From the NCBI GenBank assembly GCA_003427395.1, contig BFEA01000686.1:195431-218634 (forward strand): a stretch of DNA of 23,204 nucleotides. Reading direction: 5' to 3'. Positions 10,182-19,406 of the stretch are shown here, piece after piece. How positions within the stretch are numbered: position 1 is the first letter of the stretch; every line of letters starts with the position of its first letter. Origin of the DNA: Chara braunii. Lineage: Eukaryota; Streptophyta; Charophyceae; Charales; Characeae. Both the position numbers and the translations under genes were made by a program. The notes below the pieces were generated by a model, which was not told the DNA's origin, did not search any database, and was given only the letters and a program-made list of their open reading frames with translations.

Positions 10182-10185
10182 CACC
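10182..10185. repeat. Target-site duplication, right copy (CACC)
   Basis: Directly follows the 3' LTR and matches 1513-1516. Here the minus-strand LINE-A frame (…FAPKEWV) runs into the gypsy element and continues at 1516 with WLSGNN. Confidence 0.8.
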
Positions 10186-10780
10186 CATTCCTTTGGGGCA
10201 AATTCCAGGTCCTGAATCGTTGTGTCCGCTTGGAATATTGTTTTCGGCCAAGTTCCCAATACTCTTATTTTTCGGAGCGTGTAAAAGTTGAGGGTTATCT
10301 CTTGTGGATCGATATTGTGAATCAGAAGCGAGTTAGGGTTGGTACAATCTATGGGAAAAGAAGTGAATATTCCTAAGAGGTGTGAGCCCGGGGATCTGCG
10401 AAAAAAACTGGTATGCTTTCTCGGGGACGGACTTCGGAATCAACACTCCCCATTCACCTGATTTCCATGAAAAATCATTTTTTAAAAGATCTTTCCATCC
10501 TTTAGGGATGCTGTTTACAATCGTTGTCAGGTTTCCATTCCGATTGTGGCATCCTTTTAAAAGATGTCTCAGTTGTTCCTCATCGATCCAGTCTTTCTTT
10601 ACTTCGCCCCAGATGTGGTCTACCCTCCACACTCCGTTTCTGATCAATGATAGCCAGCATTCTCCGTTGGCCAGGGACAGAGGTAAGTTCCCAACATCCC
10701 TTCCACGTGGATTTTCGAATAGGGGCTCGCAACGAACTTCTTCTTTGGATTTGGGCTTTTTCACTTTATTGGGCATGATT
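10182..10780 (-). pseudogene. LINE-A ORF2, region between RT and zf-RVT
   Basis: The minus-strand frame ending at 10333 contains EPLFENPRG, VWRVDHIWGEVKKDWIDEEQL and LPLSLANGE. These align with LFGNRW, ITRIGHLWDQSKNDWLLEEQL of LINE-C at about 16305-16460, so the two are related LINEs. A frameshift near 10340 moves coding into the frame that reads LLIHNIDPQEITLNFYTL and TWPKTIFQADTTIQDLEF up to the gypsy junction; LINE-C has FWPKVPIQDLP there. This part of plant LINE ORF2 has no named catalytic role. It is not a separate gene. Confidence 0.82.
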
Positions 10781-11004
10781 CCTCTCCAGACTCGGATCAG
10801 GGCTATCCAGTAAGGTGTTGGAGTTTGGCCATGGATCTGTTGTGCATTCGGTAACCTTCTTCTCCGGCCAGTATTTGGGGTCTAGTCTTCATTCATCACC
10901 CAGAACAGGCTTGTTGTATTGACGAGGGTTTGGACTGGGGCTAAGGTTCTGATACTGTCTAGGGTTAGTTTGTGCCACCCCAATCTTTGTTGGGTTAGTA
11001 GTTT

Positions 11005-11964
11005 GTCTCCTTGTCGGACTGATCGGGAAATTGAGTATCAATCAGAGAGAAGGCAATTGATTTGTACACAGCCTGAGGCGTCGTTATAGAGGATCCTGAC
11101 CCACTTTCTAAAGTTATGACTAACTCCCCTTTTTTCCATGCTTGCGTTAAGGAAAGCCCAGTTGACTTGGTCGTATGTTTTTTCAAAGTAAAAAAACATG
11201 ATTGCTGTGTTGAGCCTTTTCTCCCTTACCTTCCGTCCTGCCTCGTTGAGATTGAGGACAGTGTCTAGGATGTACCTCCCTGGGATTAATCCAGCTTGGT
11301 CTATGTGAAAGCACTCGTCTTTGAGATCGAGAATCCTGAAGGCAAGCGCTATTTCTAGGATCTTGTAGGGCACGGTGAGGAGGGAAATAGGTCTATAGTT
11401 CCAAATATCTTCCCCGTCACCTTTTTTGTACAGAAGGGTCACAACGCTGCTACATAGTAGCTCTCCCATACCTCCCTTTTCCCAACTGTCCTTGTAGAAT
11501 TGTAGGAGGTCCTTTCCAATTAACGGCCAGAATTGATCCCAAAATTATTTTATGAGCCCGTCCAGTCCCGGGGATTTATCATTATTCATGCTTTGGAGTG
11601 CGGTCCTTAGTCCTTCTAGGGAGATCGGTTTGTCTAGTGTTGTCGCCTGTACGCTTGTGATTGTTTTATCTAAATATTGGAGCATTTTGGACCGCGCTTC
11701 TCTAACTGTTGCCGAGGAGGGGGAGGTGGTTCTCCTGATGGATTTTTTAAGCCTTCTATCGAGCTGGCCCTGCTGTTCGCTTTTGTTCTTGCGAAAAAAA
11801 TACTTGCTCATTGATTCGTTTAACTCAAAGTCCATCATCCTTGCCCTCACCTGAAGGCCTTTCAATCCCCATAGTCTCCACAATGCCAACTCCTCCCTTG
11901 CCTGTTCCAGGTTCCAGGATGTTGGCATATAAGGACGAGTAGGGGTCGCTTGAGAGGTTGGCAT
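11005..11964 (-). pseudogene. LINE-A ORF2, reverse transcriptase (truncated)
   Basis: One nearly continuous minus-strand frame, broken by a TAA at 11545-11547. It reads NNDKSPGLDG, FWDQFWPLIGKDLLQFYKDSW, YKKGDGEDIWNYRPISLL and GLIPGRYILD. The catalytic motif A reads FFYFEKTYD, so the family Asp (xDFEKAYD) is Tyr. After VQIN the frame shifts; RQGD is visible at 11005-11016, but text homologous to what follows in LINE-C, including the FADD box, is absent and unrelated or downstream sequence follows. The element therefore cannot encode an active RT. Confidence 0.88.
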
Positions 11965-12226
11965 CGACGATCTTTAGGGCCATTTCAAGCGCTCATTTCC
12001 TTTGTTTTCGGTCGTTGGCTAGCTTCCGGGATAATCGGGCAACTGATTGGGATAAAGATATGTAGCTCTCTTGGAACCATTGCCATTTGTCCTGACCATC
12101 TAAGAACGAGTTTCTAACGTTGAACCAACATTCCTGTATCTTTTCCCTGAATACTTGGCTTAGGAGTAAGGAGTTGTTCAGTTTCTGGAAACTGGCTCCT
12201 TTTGTGATGTATTGGTTGAAGCACAT
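11900..12226 (-). pseudogene. LINE-A ORF2, linker between endonuclease and RT
   Basis: Charged, helical text (KIQECWFNVRNSFLDGQDKW, SVARLSRKLANDRKQRK) ends at a stop near 11990. It continues in the same frame as ALEMALKIVDANL until a frameshift near 11900 joins it to the RT frame (MDFELNESMSKYFFRKNK). Such linkers join the endonuclease and RT in L1-type ORF2. No catalytic motif is expected. Confidence 0.7.
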
Positions 12227-12631
12227 AATTAATTTGATGGGCTTGTGGTTGAGTCCCCCTTAGTGAGCGAGTTGCAAAATGTCGACTTCCTTAATAGCCC
12301 CCATCATTGACTCGAAGGCTAGGAAGTAATCAATCCTAGAGAAGGTTGTGTGATGAGCATGATTTTTCTTCACCAGGGAAAAAACCTTTACACTTGGGTG
12401 GAGTGTTCAGAAAGGGTCAATCAGGCTATGGTCCATCATCAATTGGATGATCGGGCTGCTTCCTGGGAGGATTGTTGTGAGGTGGATCTAGAAATTCTTT
12501 CATTGCAGAGCTAGAGAGTCGCGTTCCAGTCTATGATGCAAGAGGAGAAAAGTGTGATTATGTGTCCCACTGTCAGCTAGAAGGTTGACGTTTCTGTCGC
12601 ATTATTCGGTGCGTAAATATTGATGATTCTC
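12227..12631 (-). pseudogene. LINE-A ORF2, C-terminal half of the endonuclease
   Basis: Reading leftwards from 12631: IINIYAPNNATETSTF then a stop, and later LPGSSPIIQLMMDHSLIDPF, a stop, TLHPSVKVFSLVKKNHAHH, TFSRIDYFLAF and GGLNHKPIKL. The NIYAPN, DHSLID, LHP and SRIDY blocks are diagnostic of the exonuclease-endonuclease-phosphatase fold of L1-type LINEs. The final catalytic motif is SDH in the family and reads LNH here, so both Ser and Asp are lost. The N-terminal half of this domain lies at 19401-19860, beyond insert B. Confidence 0.82.
12626..12631. repeat. Target-site duplication of insert B, left copy (ATTCTC)
   Basis: ATTCTC here and at 19401-19406 flank 12632-19400. Removing the insert with one copy joins two minus-strand endonuclease fragments in frame, between the codons for DLR and INIYAP. 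Six bases alone would be weak evidence; the restored frame makes it strong. Confidence 0.8.
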
Positions 12632-12716
12632 TGTTGTTTTTCTGGGGGGGGGGCAAATGCTTCAATCTATTCGTGGGGAGCAACACGTGCTGGGAACCGG
12701 GCCCAGCGTCCCATAT
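12632..12716 (-). other. LINE-like 3' tail at the left edge of insert B
   Basis: On the minus strand it reads GGGACGCTGGGCCCGG, then TTGCTCCCCACGAATAGATT, then C10 (12644-12653) and an A-rich end. It is a diverged relative of the boxes at 18099-18152 and 22050-22103, and closer to 14030-14094 (same CACGTG and CCCCACGAATAGATTG). The ten-base C run between box and A-rich end is unusual. Confidence 0.7.
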
Positions 12717-14010
12717 AGAATTATACAAATGATTTGAAATACCAGGGCCATTACCTGGCTTCGGCTGAGAACAATCTGAGAACTGTGAAAAAGGTTCTGG
12801 AAAATTTAGGAAAAACATGGATAACTGCTAACCTATTGCTAGGCTACGCAAGCAGCACTTACTAAGTCAAAACGGAAAGCCACAGAAGCCCTTTGAATGC
12901 TCACAACCCCTGGAATCCCCAGCAAAACATTCTAGAATTCTCTAACACTGTCTTATTCCCTGCCGAGTTTTTCAAGGCCTCATGCCCCCATCCTGCTAGG
13001 TTGCAGGGCAACACAACTCACCATAGCTCCGGCCAGCGTCGTACCAACAGCAACCCTTGGTTTCCCCTTGGAATGCCCGGCCTAAGGCATCCCCGGATCT
13101 CTCTACCAGGCCTCACGCTCCTGCTATCAACAGGTTACATGGCAACCCCCCAGCTCCGGCCATCGTCGTTCTGACATCGAAAAACCGCAGATCCATGAAT
13201 ATAACAGCATTTAAAAAAAAACTAAAATGAGTTGCAAGAAGTGCCCAGAATCCTAAGGCATTCTCAAGACTTACCTCATGAGACAGGCTAAAATTCAGAA
13301 AAAGTCTGAAAAGGCTTGGAAAAATATGAGAGTGGGGGGTCAAAACTGAAACTGCCTACTATCCAAAACTCCCCCCCTCAACAGACGGAACATCGGTCCA
13401 GGCTTTCAGTCCTCGTACCAAAACTCGCTTGATCTCATACCCCCTTCTACTAGGGTAACAGAGCACCAAAACCTTCCCCAGTACTGACCAACCTAGTTCT
13501 GACGGACAGGAAGTGCCTTCCTCCCTCGACATTTCCCTTAGCGACAAGCCCCTGACATAGGTTACAGGGCTAATAAAACTTAATACCTCGGCGCCGGCTA
13601 CGTCGAACGGTCTGGTTATGCCTTCCACCCTCGGCATAACTCCACAGTCCTCAAGCTCCCCCTAGGTCACAGAGCAAAAGCTCCAGCACCGGCCTGTGTC
13701 GTCCTAACATCGTCCTTCTAACCTACTTACCTTAACAAACAACCTTCCTCTGCTGAGAGCCCCCTTACTACCTTTCATCCTCCAGTTCTAAGTCCCCCCC
13801 CTTCCCTCCTTTTTTTGAGATACCAGAGCCATTACCTCGCTTCGGCTAAGAACAAACAACTCAGAACCCCCCCAACAACCCTCTTTACCTCACTCCGGCA
13901 AGACTTATTGCAGCAGAGCCACCATCTCCGTTGCTGTTGTACCCTATTTCCATCCTACGAGCTAGCCCCCTCACTAGTAGGATGCATGATATCCCACCAT
14001 CTACTTCCCA
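12717..14010. other. C-rich DNA of insert B without a recognised gene
   Basis: No convincing coding region on either strand. It contains a diverged reiterated motif (12997-13712) and two copies of the block ccattacctNgcttcggctNagaacaa at about 12749-12775 and 13830-13855. On the minus strand several GAGGTAA-like splice-donor lookalikes occur (near 12754, 13273, 13729, 13834, 13887). It might be a captured gene fragment with introns or simple C-rich satellite; the sequence does not decide. Confidence 0.45.
12997..13712. repeat. Degenerate reiterated motif
   Basis: Four good copies at 12997-13048, 13133-13180, 13558-13614 and 13662-13712 have the pattern ggttacagggc, 15-25 variable bases, then gctccggcc and cgtcgt. 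A weaker copy lies near 13452. The last three copies, counting the weak one, are spaced about 105 bases, earlier ones irregularly. Homology was judged by eye. Confidence 0.5.
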
Positions 14011-14018
14011 CTCACCTC

Positions 14019-14340
14019 TTTTTTTTTTTGAAAAGGACATGCTCCAATCTATTCGTGGGGAGGAGCACGTGTTGGGCACCAAGTCCAGCGTCCCAATCAA
14101 GAACATATTGAAAAATCAGGAAATCAAAAGATTGAGAAAACCATATACACGTTTCAACGCCTACTATTTCCACAAGAAGAGGGGAAGGGAGGAAAAAAAA
14201 CACCTTCTCTCCCCATGGAAACTCCAGCGCCTATTCTAATCTCGATTGCATGTACAAGGCTCACAAGCACCAAAACGGATTACTCCTCTCGCTCAAAAAA
14301 CGACCTCCTATCTGATACTGCCTCCGCGGGGAAGCGCCCC
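14019..14340 (-). mobile_element. 5'-truncated LINE tail with poly(A)
   Basis: A poly(T) of 11 (14019-14029) is followed by the minus-strand tail box at 14030-14094. CTCACCTC occurs at 14011-14018 and again at 14341-14348, a candidate 8-base target duplication that would make this a 322-base insertion of LINE 3' UTR only. The flanks are C/T-rich, so the repeat could be chance. The upstream part (14095-14340) has no coding sequence. Confidence 0.55.
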
Positions 14341-14348
14341 CTCACCTC

Positions 14349-14924
14349 CTAGCCCCAGTTCAAAACAGCCCCCTAAATACCACTCTTGCTCCCCCAGTTG
14401 CATACAGTACCCCCCCTAAAGTATGCCCCGCAGAGCCGAAGATCCCCCTTCCCTCCTGCCCCACCCCCTCCAAGTGAAACAGCCCTACAACATCTCACCA
14501 TGCGGACATCAGCACCCCTTGTCCTCTCTCCCCAACCGCCATAGCCGATCCGACCCAAAAATCAGCGTGGCCCAGAAAAGGACAAACCCTCGACACCGCC
14601 CCTCCCTCTCAAAGATCACACCACCCACCCTGTGTAACCATCGCAGGGAGGGACTCCAACCGTAAAGGAGATACTTCCATTCAGATTCAATAGCCAAAAA
14701 CAGGTAGGAGCAATTTCCAGCAACAGATGGAACACTTTGGGAATTATCAGTACATAGAGCCATGCATAGGAATGATTATTGAGACATCAGAACTAAGTCC
14801 CATTTTCAAAAACTCGCAAATCAATATCAGACAATCAGAAATTGAATCGAAACACACAGTGACTAGAATTTCGAAATCAAGATTACATACCTCGTGAATT
14901 TAAGCGTTAAGACAAATCAGAAGA
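14349..14924. other. Unassigned DNA between truncated tail and LINE-C
   Basis: C-rich to about 14670, then AT-rich. No domain or RNA gene is visible. A minus-strand donor-like ACGAG|GTATGT lies at 14886-14896. The AT-rich part resembles 18240-18650 in texture, which fits one sequence split by LINE-C. Confidence 0.4.
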
Positions 14925-14929
14925 TGACA

Positions 14930-16012
14930 TTCTACCGCAAGGTGTGGGAAGAGGGCGTGATGGGGGAAGCGGTGGGCCAAAGGGTCCTTACATTGCTAGA
15001 CAAAAAGGGGGATAAAAGGAATATCCGAAACTACAGACCGATCACATTGCTAACCGTGGTATAGAAGATGCTATCTAAAGCATTGGCAAACCGCGTGGCA
15101 CCAGCACTAGAGCAAATCATTCACCCCTCACAAATGGGCTTCCTAAGGGGCAGGTGCATCCATGATAATATCCTCCTAGTCAATGAGATATTGAGGCTAT
15201 CACGACAGTCCAAGTGTAACGCCGCCTTCCTCTTCATCGACTTCGAGAAGGCATACGATCACGTGGAGTGGCACTTTTTGGACAAATGCCTGGAAAAAAT
15301 GAACTTTGGGAGGAACCTCAGGAGGTGGGTGAGGATACTGCACTACAACGCCACCACTCGAGTGCAGATAAATGGGAATCTTGCTCCGGACTTCCAGTTG
15401 CAGCGATCCGTCCGCCAGGGAGACCCAATAACACCATATCGTTTTGTGGTTGTGATGGAGGCCTCGACAGCCAACCTTAGAGCCAATCGGAATATCATAA
15501 AAATCCAGACATCCTCCATCCCAAAAGAACCAATACAAATAGGTTCCCTGTTTGCAGACGACCTCACACTAATGATAGAGGCCTCAACACGAAATATGGA
15601 AGAAATCCTAAGGCTAATGGCCCGATTTTGTGCCCTATCAGACATGGCAATCAACTGGGGCAACAAGGCACTGGGATGGTGGATGCATCATGACGGTGGA
15701 AGGCCTCCAGAGCAACCCAAAGTGACATGGCTCCTTTTAGAAACCCCCATCAGGGTCCTAGGAATCCCACTTTCGGTCGAAGGCAAGCCACCTAGCAATG
15801 ATAATTGGATAATGCAGTCGGCCTTGCAAAAGCTGGGATCCTGGAAGGATAAGCACACGTCACTCATGGGCAGGGCCCTAGTCATAAACAATGTGGTCCT
15901 GGCGTATAAGTCAGCAATCTGGCCCCTGTCTGGGACGGCGTCCAAGACCCTAAAGCAACAGGTGGCAGCGACCCAGCCACCGAGACGGCCGCACTTTACT
16001 TCCAATGGTTGA
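14930..16012 (+). pseudogene. LINE-C ORF2, reverse transcriptase
   Basis: Begins FYRKVWEEG and KKGDKRNIRNYRPITLL; a TAG at 15062-15064 interrupts where related LINEs have Tyr in the V-Y-K block. From 15068 it is open: SQMGFLRGRCIHDNILL, FLFIDFEKAYDHVEW (motif A Asp intact), SVRQGDPITPYRFVVVMEA and SLFADDLTLM (catalytic FADD intact). After the thumb region (PIRVLGIPLS) the frame closes at 16010-16012, just past a frameshift near 16000. It is the best-preserved RT in the window; all catalytic residues are present but the ORF is broken. Start codons inside this frame are not real starts. Confidence 0.92.
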
Positions 16013-16740
16013 AACGGCTTATCTGCACCCCCGGCCTCACTTGGGAATCTCTTGCTTGGGAACAGCTGTCGAGGTTGGCCCCAACAGCGGCACCTTCAGT
16101 ACACCCCATGACCTGGCTGGATGATGTCTTTTGGACAATCCCCAGGCCCCCATCCAGACCCCGACGACACTCGGACCGTGCAGCAGCCCGCCAGGATCTG
16201 TGGAAAAATGACTTCTGGGACAAACTAATCAAGGACTGGAGGAGACTCCCGCTCCCGGATAGGCCATTCTCGGAAAGATGGGAAGAAGTTGCTCGTCAAC
16301 CACTTTTCGGGAACCGCTGGGTAACGGATCGGCATGGGAGGGTGTTTCTCAGCTCGTGTAGCCCGTGGAATGGGTGGGTGAAAAACGGGATTACAAGAAT
16401 TGGACACCTATGGGACCAATCCAAAAATGACTGGTTGTTAGAGGAACAGCTGAGAGAGAAGCTCCCCCATTGCCACAGGGTTGGGGAAAGACTAGACCAG
16501 ATCCTCTTTGCCCTCCCACTCGCATGGGTGCGGACTCTTCGGCAGGGGCCAACTGTAGTGGAAGGGAATTGGGCCGTGCTAAGTGGGGACGCAACCCGGG
16601 TGGGGCAAGTAATAACAGTTAGACCGGGGAGGCGCTGGTTAATCTGTATTATCGAACACAACAGAATCACTGGATCAGAGGAGTGCCGGACGAAGTCTTC
16701 TGGATTGATGTTAGGATACTTCACAGAGTCAGAGTCCTAA
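16009..16740 (+). pseudogene. LINE-C ORF2, region after RT
   Basis: Continues ORF2 in a second frame: KRLICTPGLTWESLAW, KNDFWDKLIKDWRRLPLPD, LFGNRWVTDRHGR and ITRIGHLWDQSKNDWLLEEQL. The same blocks occur in LINE-A at 10333-10776. Around 16620-16690 the coding frame moves again, so the last part of this ORF is out of frame. No catalytic domain is known for this stretch. Confidence 0.85.
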
Positions 16741-17834
16741 GCGTAAACGAGTCCTGGATGGCCTTTTGGCCAAAGGTGCCAATCCAGGATCTCCCCATGG
16801 ACATTGCGGAATGGAGATGGAAGATTCCAACACAAAACGGAAGATCTAGATCCCGGTACCTCCATACACTAGAAGTTAAAGCCACCTATCGGATGCTCAG
16901 GACTAGAATGAACCTTAGAGATTGCATTATTGATCGCTGGGCACGTCTCCTCAATATTCCAATGGATTACCTGATACCCATTAAATGGTTCAAAGAGGTG
17001 AAAAATAAAACAGCCATGTCCACGTCGCTTCAATGGCAGATTAACCACTGCTGCCTTTCAACAAATGCATGGCTCATTGATCATACTCACCTGGAGCAGA
17101 AAGGGGTGGCACTCCCTTGGTGCCATGCATGCAAGGAAGGTTTCCCGTCTCGAAAGATCAACGAGACAATAGAACACCTCTTCCTGCAGTGCCCCGCCTC
17201 TATTCTTACATGGCGTGGATGGGTCCGAATTTGGAACCATTTAGACACAGACAGGGACTGGCCATGGGAATGGAGGGCCCTGCTAACCGGTCACTGGACT
17301 GCCCAATCCTCGTCCTTCACATCCAACTTATTTAGGATTGGGAGGGGAGNTGTACTATGNGCCATTTGGCGACGCANATGCATCCTNGTACTTGAAAATG
17401 NCCATGTCGCAAGTGGGGAAACATTGGAAATGATCAAAGACAGGATCGAAACAGTAATCAGAGCTCAGTGGAAGAAAACGGTACAAGAAATGAGAGCTCT
17501 CACAAAAAGAACTGACATTACTCAAAAGCTAAACAAATTCTGCATGGATTGGTTGGGGGGGGAAGAGGGGGGACGGATTGCATGGATACAATGGGATGGT
17601 TGGCTGTTAGATGGCAACGATCGCCTAGACAAATCTCAGAAGGATTATCGATTGCTTTTTCATAGATGGACTGAAATCTCCAGCGACATCCCACTCCCCC
17701 CGGCCTCTGAGTTCCCTGATCTCTTCCCCCCACCACACAACACCTTAGTTGAACTGAGCTGGTTTGGCCGAGACACTGTGGCGCCCATCCATCACAACCA
17801 GGGTGAGATCGGTCAGGAGGGAGAAAGGGAATAG
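16620..17834 (+). pseudogene. LINE-C ORF2, zf-RVT domain and C-terminus
   Basis: Third frame, open to TAG at 17832-17834. It reads FWIDVRILHRVRVLSV, AFWPKVPIQDLP, the conserved linker KATYRMLRTRMN, SLQWQINHCCLSTNAWLIDH, and then the zinc pattern WCHAC...IEHLFLQC (zf-RVT-like CX2C...H...C). AIWRR and AQWKK correspond to WVIWKER and the broken Trp codon of LINE-A. Five N bases at 17350, 17360, 17377, 17387 and 17401 leave residues undetermined. The C-terminus is longer than that of LINE-A. Confidence 0.9.
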
Positions 17835-18217
17835 GAGGACCAGGTCTCTGCCCTAGTCGCCCCCTGGACACCTGGTCGGTCTTCCTAAGGATATGGCTGG
17901 GTGGACAGGCCCCAACACCTACAATTCTTGTTGGAAAAGGGAGTGGGGACTAAAAGGTAGATGTATATCGGGCGCCTGATGTGAGGGGAAGAGGTCCCCC
18001 CTGGCTTCAGTATCCTGCTCAGTCAATCCCCTGGAACCCAGGGTAATCAATGCTGGCAGGACCCCACAACAGTTGTATTCTAATCTCAGTCTGTGTAAGG
18101 GACGCTAGACCCGTTTTCCAACAGGTGATGCTCCCCACCAATAGATGGAGCCTTGCCCTAAGTGCTAGTGGTGACTGCTCTTATCAGCACCACTAGCACT
18201 GACGGGTGTATTCTCTT
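17835..18217 (+). other. LINE-C 3' UTR
   Basis: 383 noncoding bases between the stop and the poly(A). From about 17970 it matches tail E (21884-22174) with landmark blocks GCGCCTG, CAGTCAATCC, GGGACGCT, CCCCACCAATAGATGGAGCC (18133-18152) and a hairpin. Confidence 0.85.
18161..18200 (+). other. 3'-terminal hairpin of LINE-C
   Basis: AGTGCTAGTGGTG (18161-18173) pairs perfectly with CACCACTAGCACT (18188-18200), a 13 bp stem. CTG/CAG can add three pairs inside after a one-base bulge. It lies 17 bases before the poly(A). In some LINEs a 3' stem-loop is the recognition site for the reverse transcriptase; that role is inferred here. Confidence 0.85.
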
Positions 18218-18239
18218 AAAAAAAAAAAAAAAAAAAAAA

Positions 18240-18650
18240 GATCAAATGAGATTGAGTTAAAATTTGAAAATTACTTTTAAGAAATCAAAGGTGCCCAACC
18301 TCTGATTTTACGAATCTCAAGCTAAAAGTATTGCCCAGGAAATAATTCAGCAACAAAACATACGATAGTCGACACGGCTAATGATATGAAATTCAAAAGA
18401 CATAGGCAAACAAACTAAGCTAGAATTAGGCAACCAAACTAGGTCAGGATTAATCTTGAATTAATCTTGATTTTCAAATGTCAGAATCAGAGTTATTAGT
18501 TATATTTTCGTTGCATATCTAGAATTCAAGGTTAGAAGGACTAATAGGTATTGAACCAGACAAAACTATATGAGAATCAGATCATTAAGAATCTCATCAA
18601 GGTCATCACAGAATCACCACTACAAAACGTGAAGAGGAAGAACACAACTT
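18240..18650. other. AT-rich unassigned DNA of insert B
   Basis: About 410 bases without a credible ORF, with many ATCAG and GAATC words and a short direct repeat of (t)taatcttga near 18450-18472. It may be the continuation of 14690-14924 beyond LINE-C. It could also be intron-like, since it ends at a minus-strand donor lookalike (18648-18653). Confidence 0.4.
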
Positions 18651-19400
18651 ACCCTCGACATCCGTAAACGCACCCCCCCTCTCTCCAAACCTCACCTCCT
18701 CCTTCATCGGCTCTCAAGCAACTCGGCCGCCTGTGGTTGACAATTATTCAACCATCCCAAAGGACTGAATGATGAAGATAACAGGACCGCAACTAGGATT
18801 ACCATCACAACACTCCAAACCACGTCATGAGGCTAAACCGCTGAGCCTGCCAGCCGCCCCTCGCAGGTAGCCCAAAGAGATGAAGGGGTGTCATCGTCAA
18901 AGACGTTGCCCGCCTATAGAAGACCTTACTCCCGCGTTCCTCCTCCCATTCCTTATTGTAATACTCTTCCTCTAGCCCATGAAACCTTGCCTGCCTCCCC
19001 TTACTCCCCCCCGCATTCCTCCTCTCCAACGAGTCCTTGATATGAGATAAGCTGCCCCCGTGTTCTTCCACTCAAGCAAGCAAGCACATAACAAAAACAG
19101 CAAACAGGAGAGCCTGCAACAACGCCCGGACACAACTAGCCTGCTCCTCCATGCCCCATGATCCCTCTCCCGCCTCATCATCCGTCTGCTGACCTCTCAC
19201 CCCGCATTCTCGTCCTCGCGTCGAAGCTGCCGTCATGGTGCCCCAACCGCTCTTCGTTTCCAACTCTCACCAAGGAGCCTGCCGTCGTGTCAAAAACGTC
19301 GGGCGGCGGAGTGCTCCCGGTAGCGCTCCGCCGCGGTAGACCTATGGGCCCTACTCATGGAGGTGAAACGGGCATTCTCCAGGCGAAGGATCCTCCCAAT
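18651..19400 (-). other. Right end of insert B, no recognised gene
   Basis: GC-rich. On the minus strand short frames exist (for example 18805-19071 with a charged EEEYYNKEWEEERG stretch), but none has a recognisable domain and none is compelling. The right edge, at ATTCTC 19401, is exactly where LINE-A endonuclease coding begins. If insert B was retroposed on the minus strand, this is its 5' end. Confidence 0.4.
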
Positions 19401-19406
19401 ATTCTC
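19401..19406. repeat. Target-site duplication of insert B, right copy (ATTCTC)
   Basis: Partner of 12626-12631; it marks the right edge of insert B. Confidence 0.8.

Larger units (their letters stand above)
10182..12631 (-). mobile_element. LINE-A, middle segment
   Basis: Minus-strand LINE between the gypsy element and insert B. From right to left it contains the C-terminal endonuclease, a linker, part of RT and the region after RT. Its left edge is continuous with 1516 and its right edge with 19401. Its frames carry several stops and frameshifts and it has lost about 0.6 kb of RT. Confidence 0.88.
14925..18239 (+). mobile_element. LINE-C, 5'-truncated L1-type LINE
   Basis: Plus-strand LINE that begins in the middle of ORF2, shortly before the RT fingers, and ends with a 22-base poly(A) (18218-18239). 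RT, the post-RT region and zf-RVT are present in order in three frames, followed by a 3' UTR with hairpin. A possible degenerate target duplication is GACAAATCAGA (14911-14921) versus GATCAAATGAGA (18240-18251). 5' truncation is the normal outcome of target-primed reverse transcription. Five ambiguous bases (N) lie at 17350-17401. Confidence 0.9.
12632..19400 (-). mobile_element. Insert B: 6.8 kb composite insertion within LINE-A
   Basis: The boundaries are set by the ATTCTC duplication. Its left edge (a 3' end on the minus strand) is A-rich (AGAAAAACAACA on minus), then ten C, then a LINE tail box, as expected of an old retroposed LINE-type insert. The inside contains C-rich unassigned DNA, a truncated LINE tail (14019-14340) and LINE-C in the opposite orientation. 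Without LINE-C and that tail it is about 3.1 kb. No LINE coding sequence was found in the remainder, so its own nature is unresolved. Confidence 0.65.

Noticed and set aside
9876-10259. Minus-strand ORF across the 3' LTR boundary
   Set aside because: It is a chimera of LINE-A codons and antisense LTR sequence created by the insertion.
18161-18239. Rho-independent terminator (hairpin followed by a homopolymer)
   Set aside because: The homopolymer is A on the coding strand and is the LINE poly(A) tail; the context is eukaryotic.
18805-19071. Charged minus-strand ORF as a LINE ORF1 (nucleic-acid-binding) protein
   Set aside because: No zinc knuckle or RNA-binding motif, and it lies inside insert B, on the wrong side of the ATTCTC joint for LINE-A.
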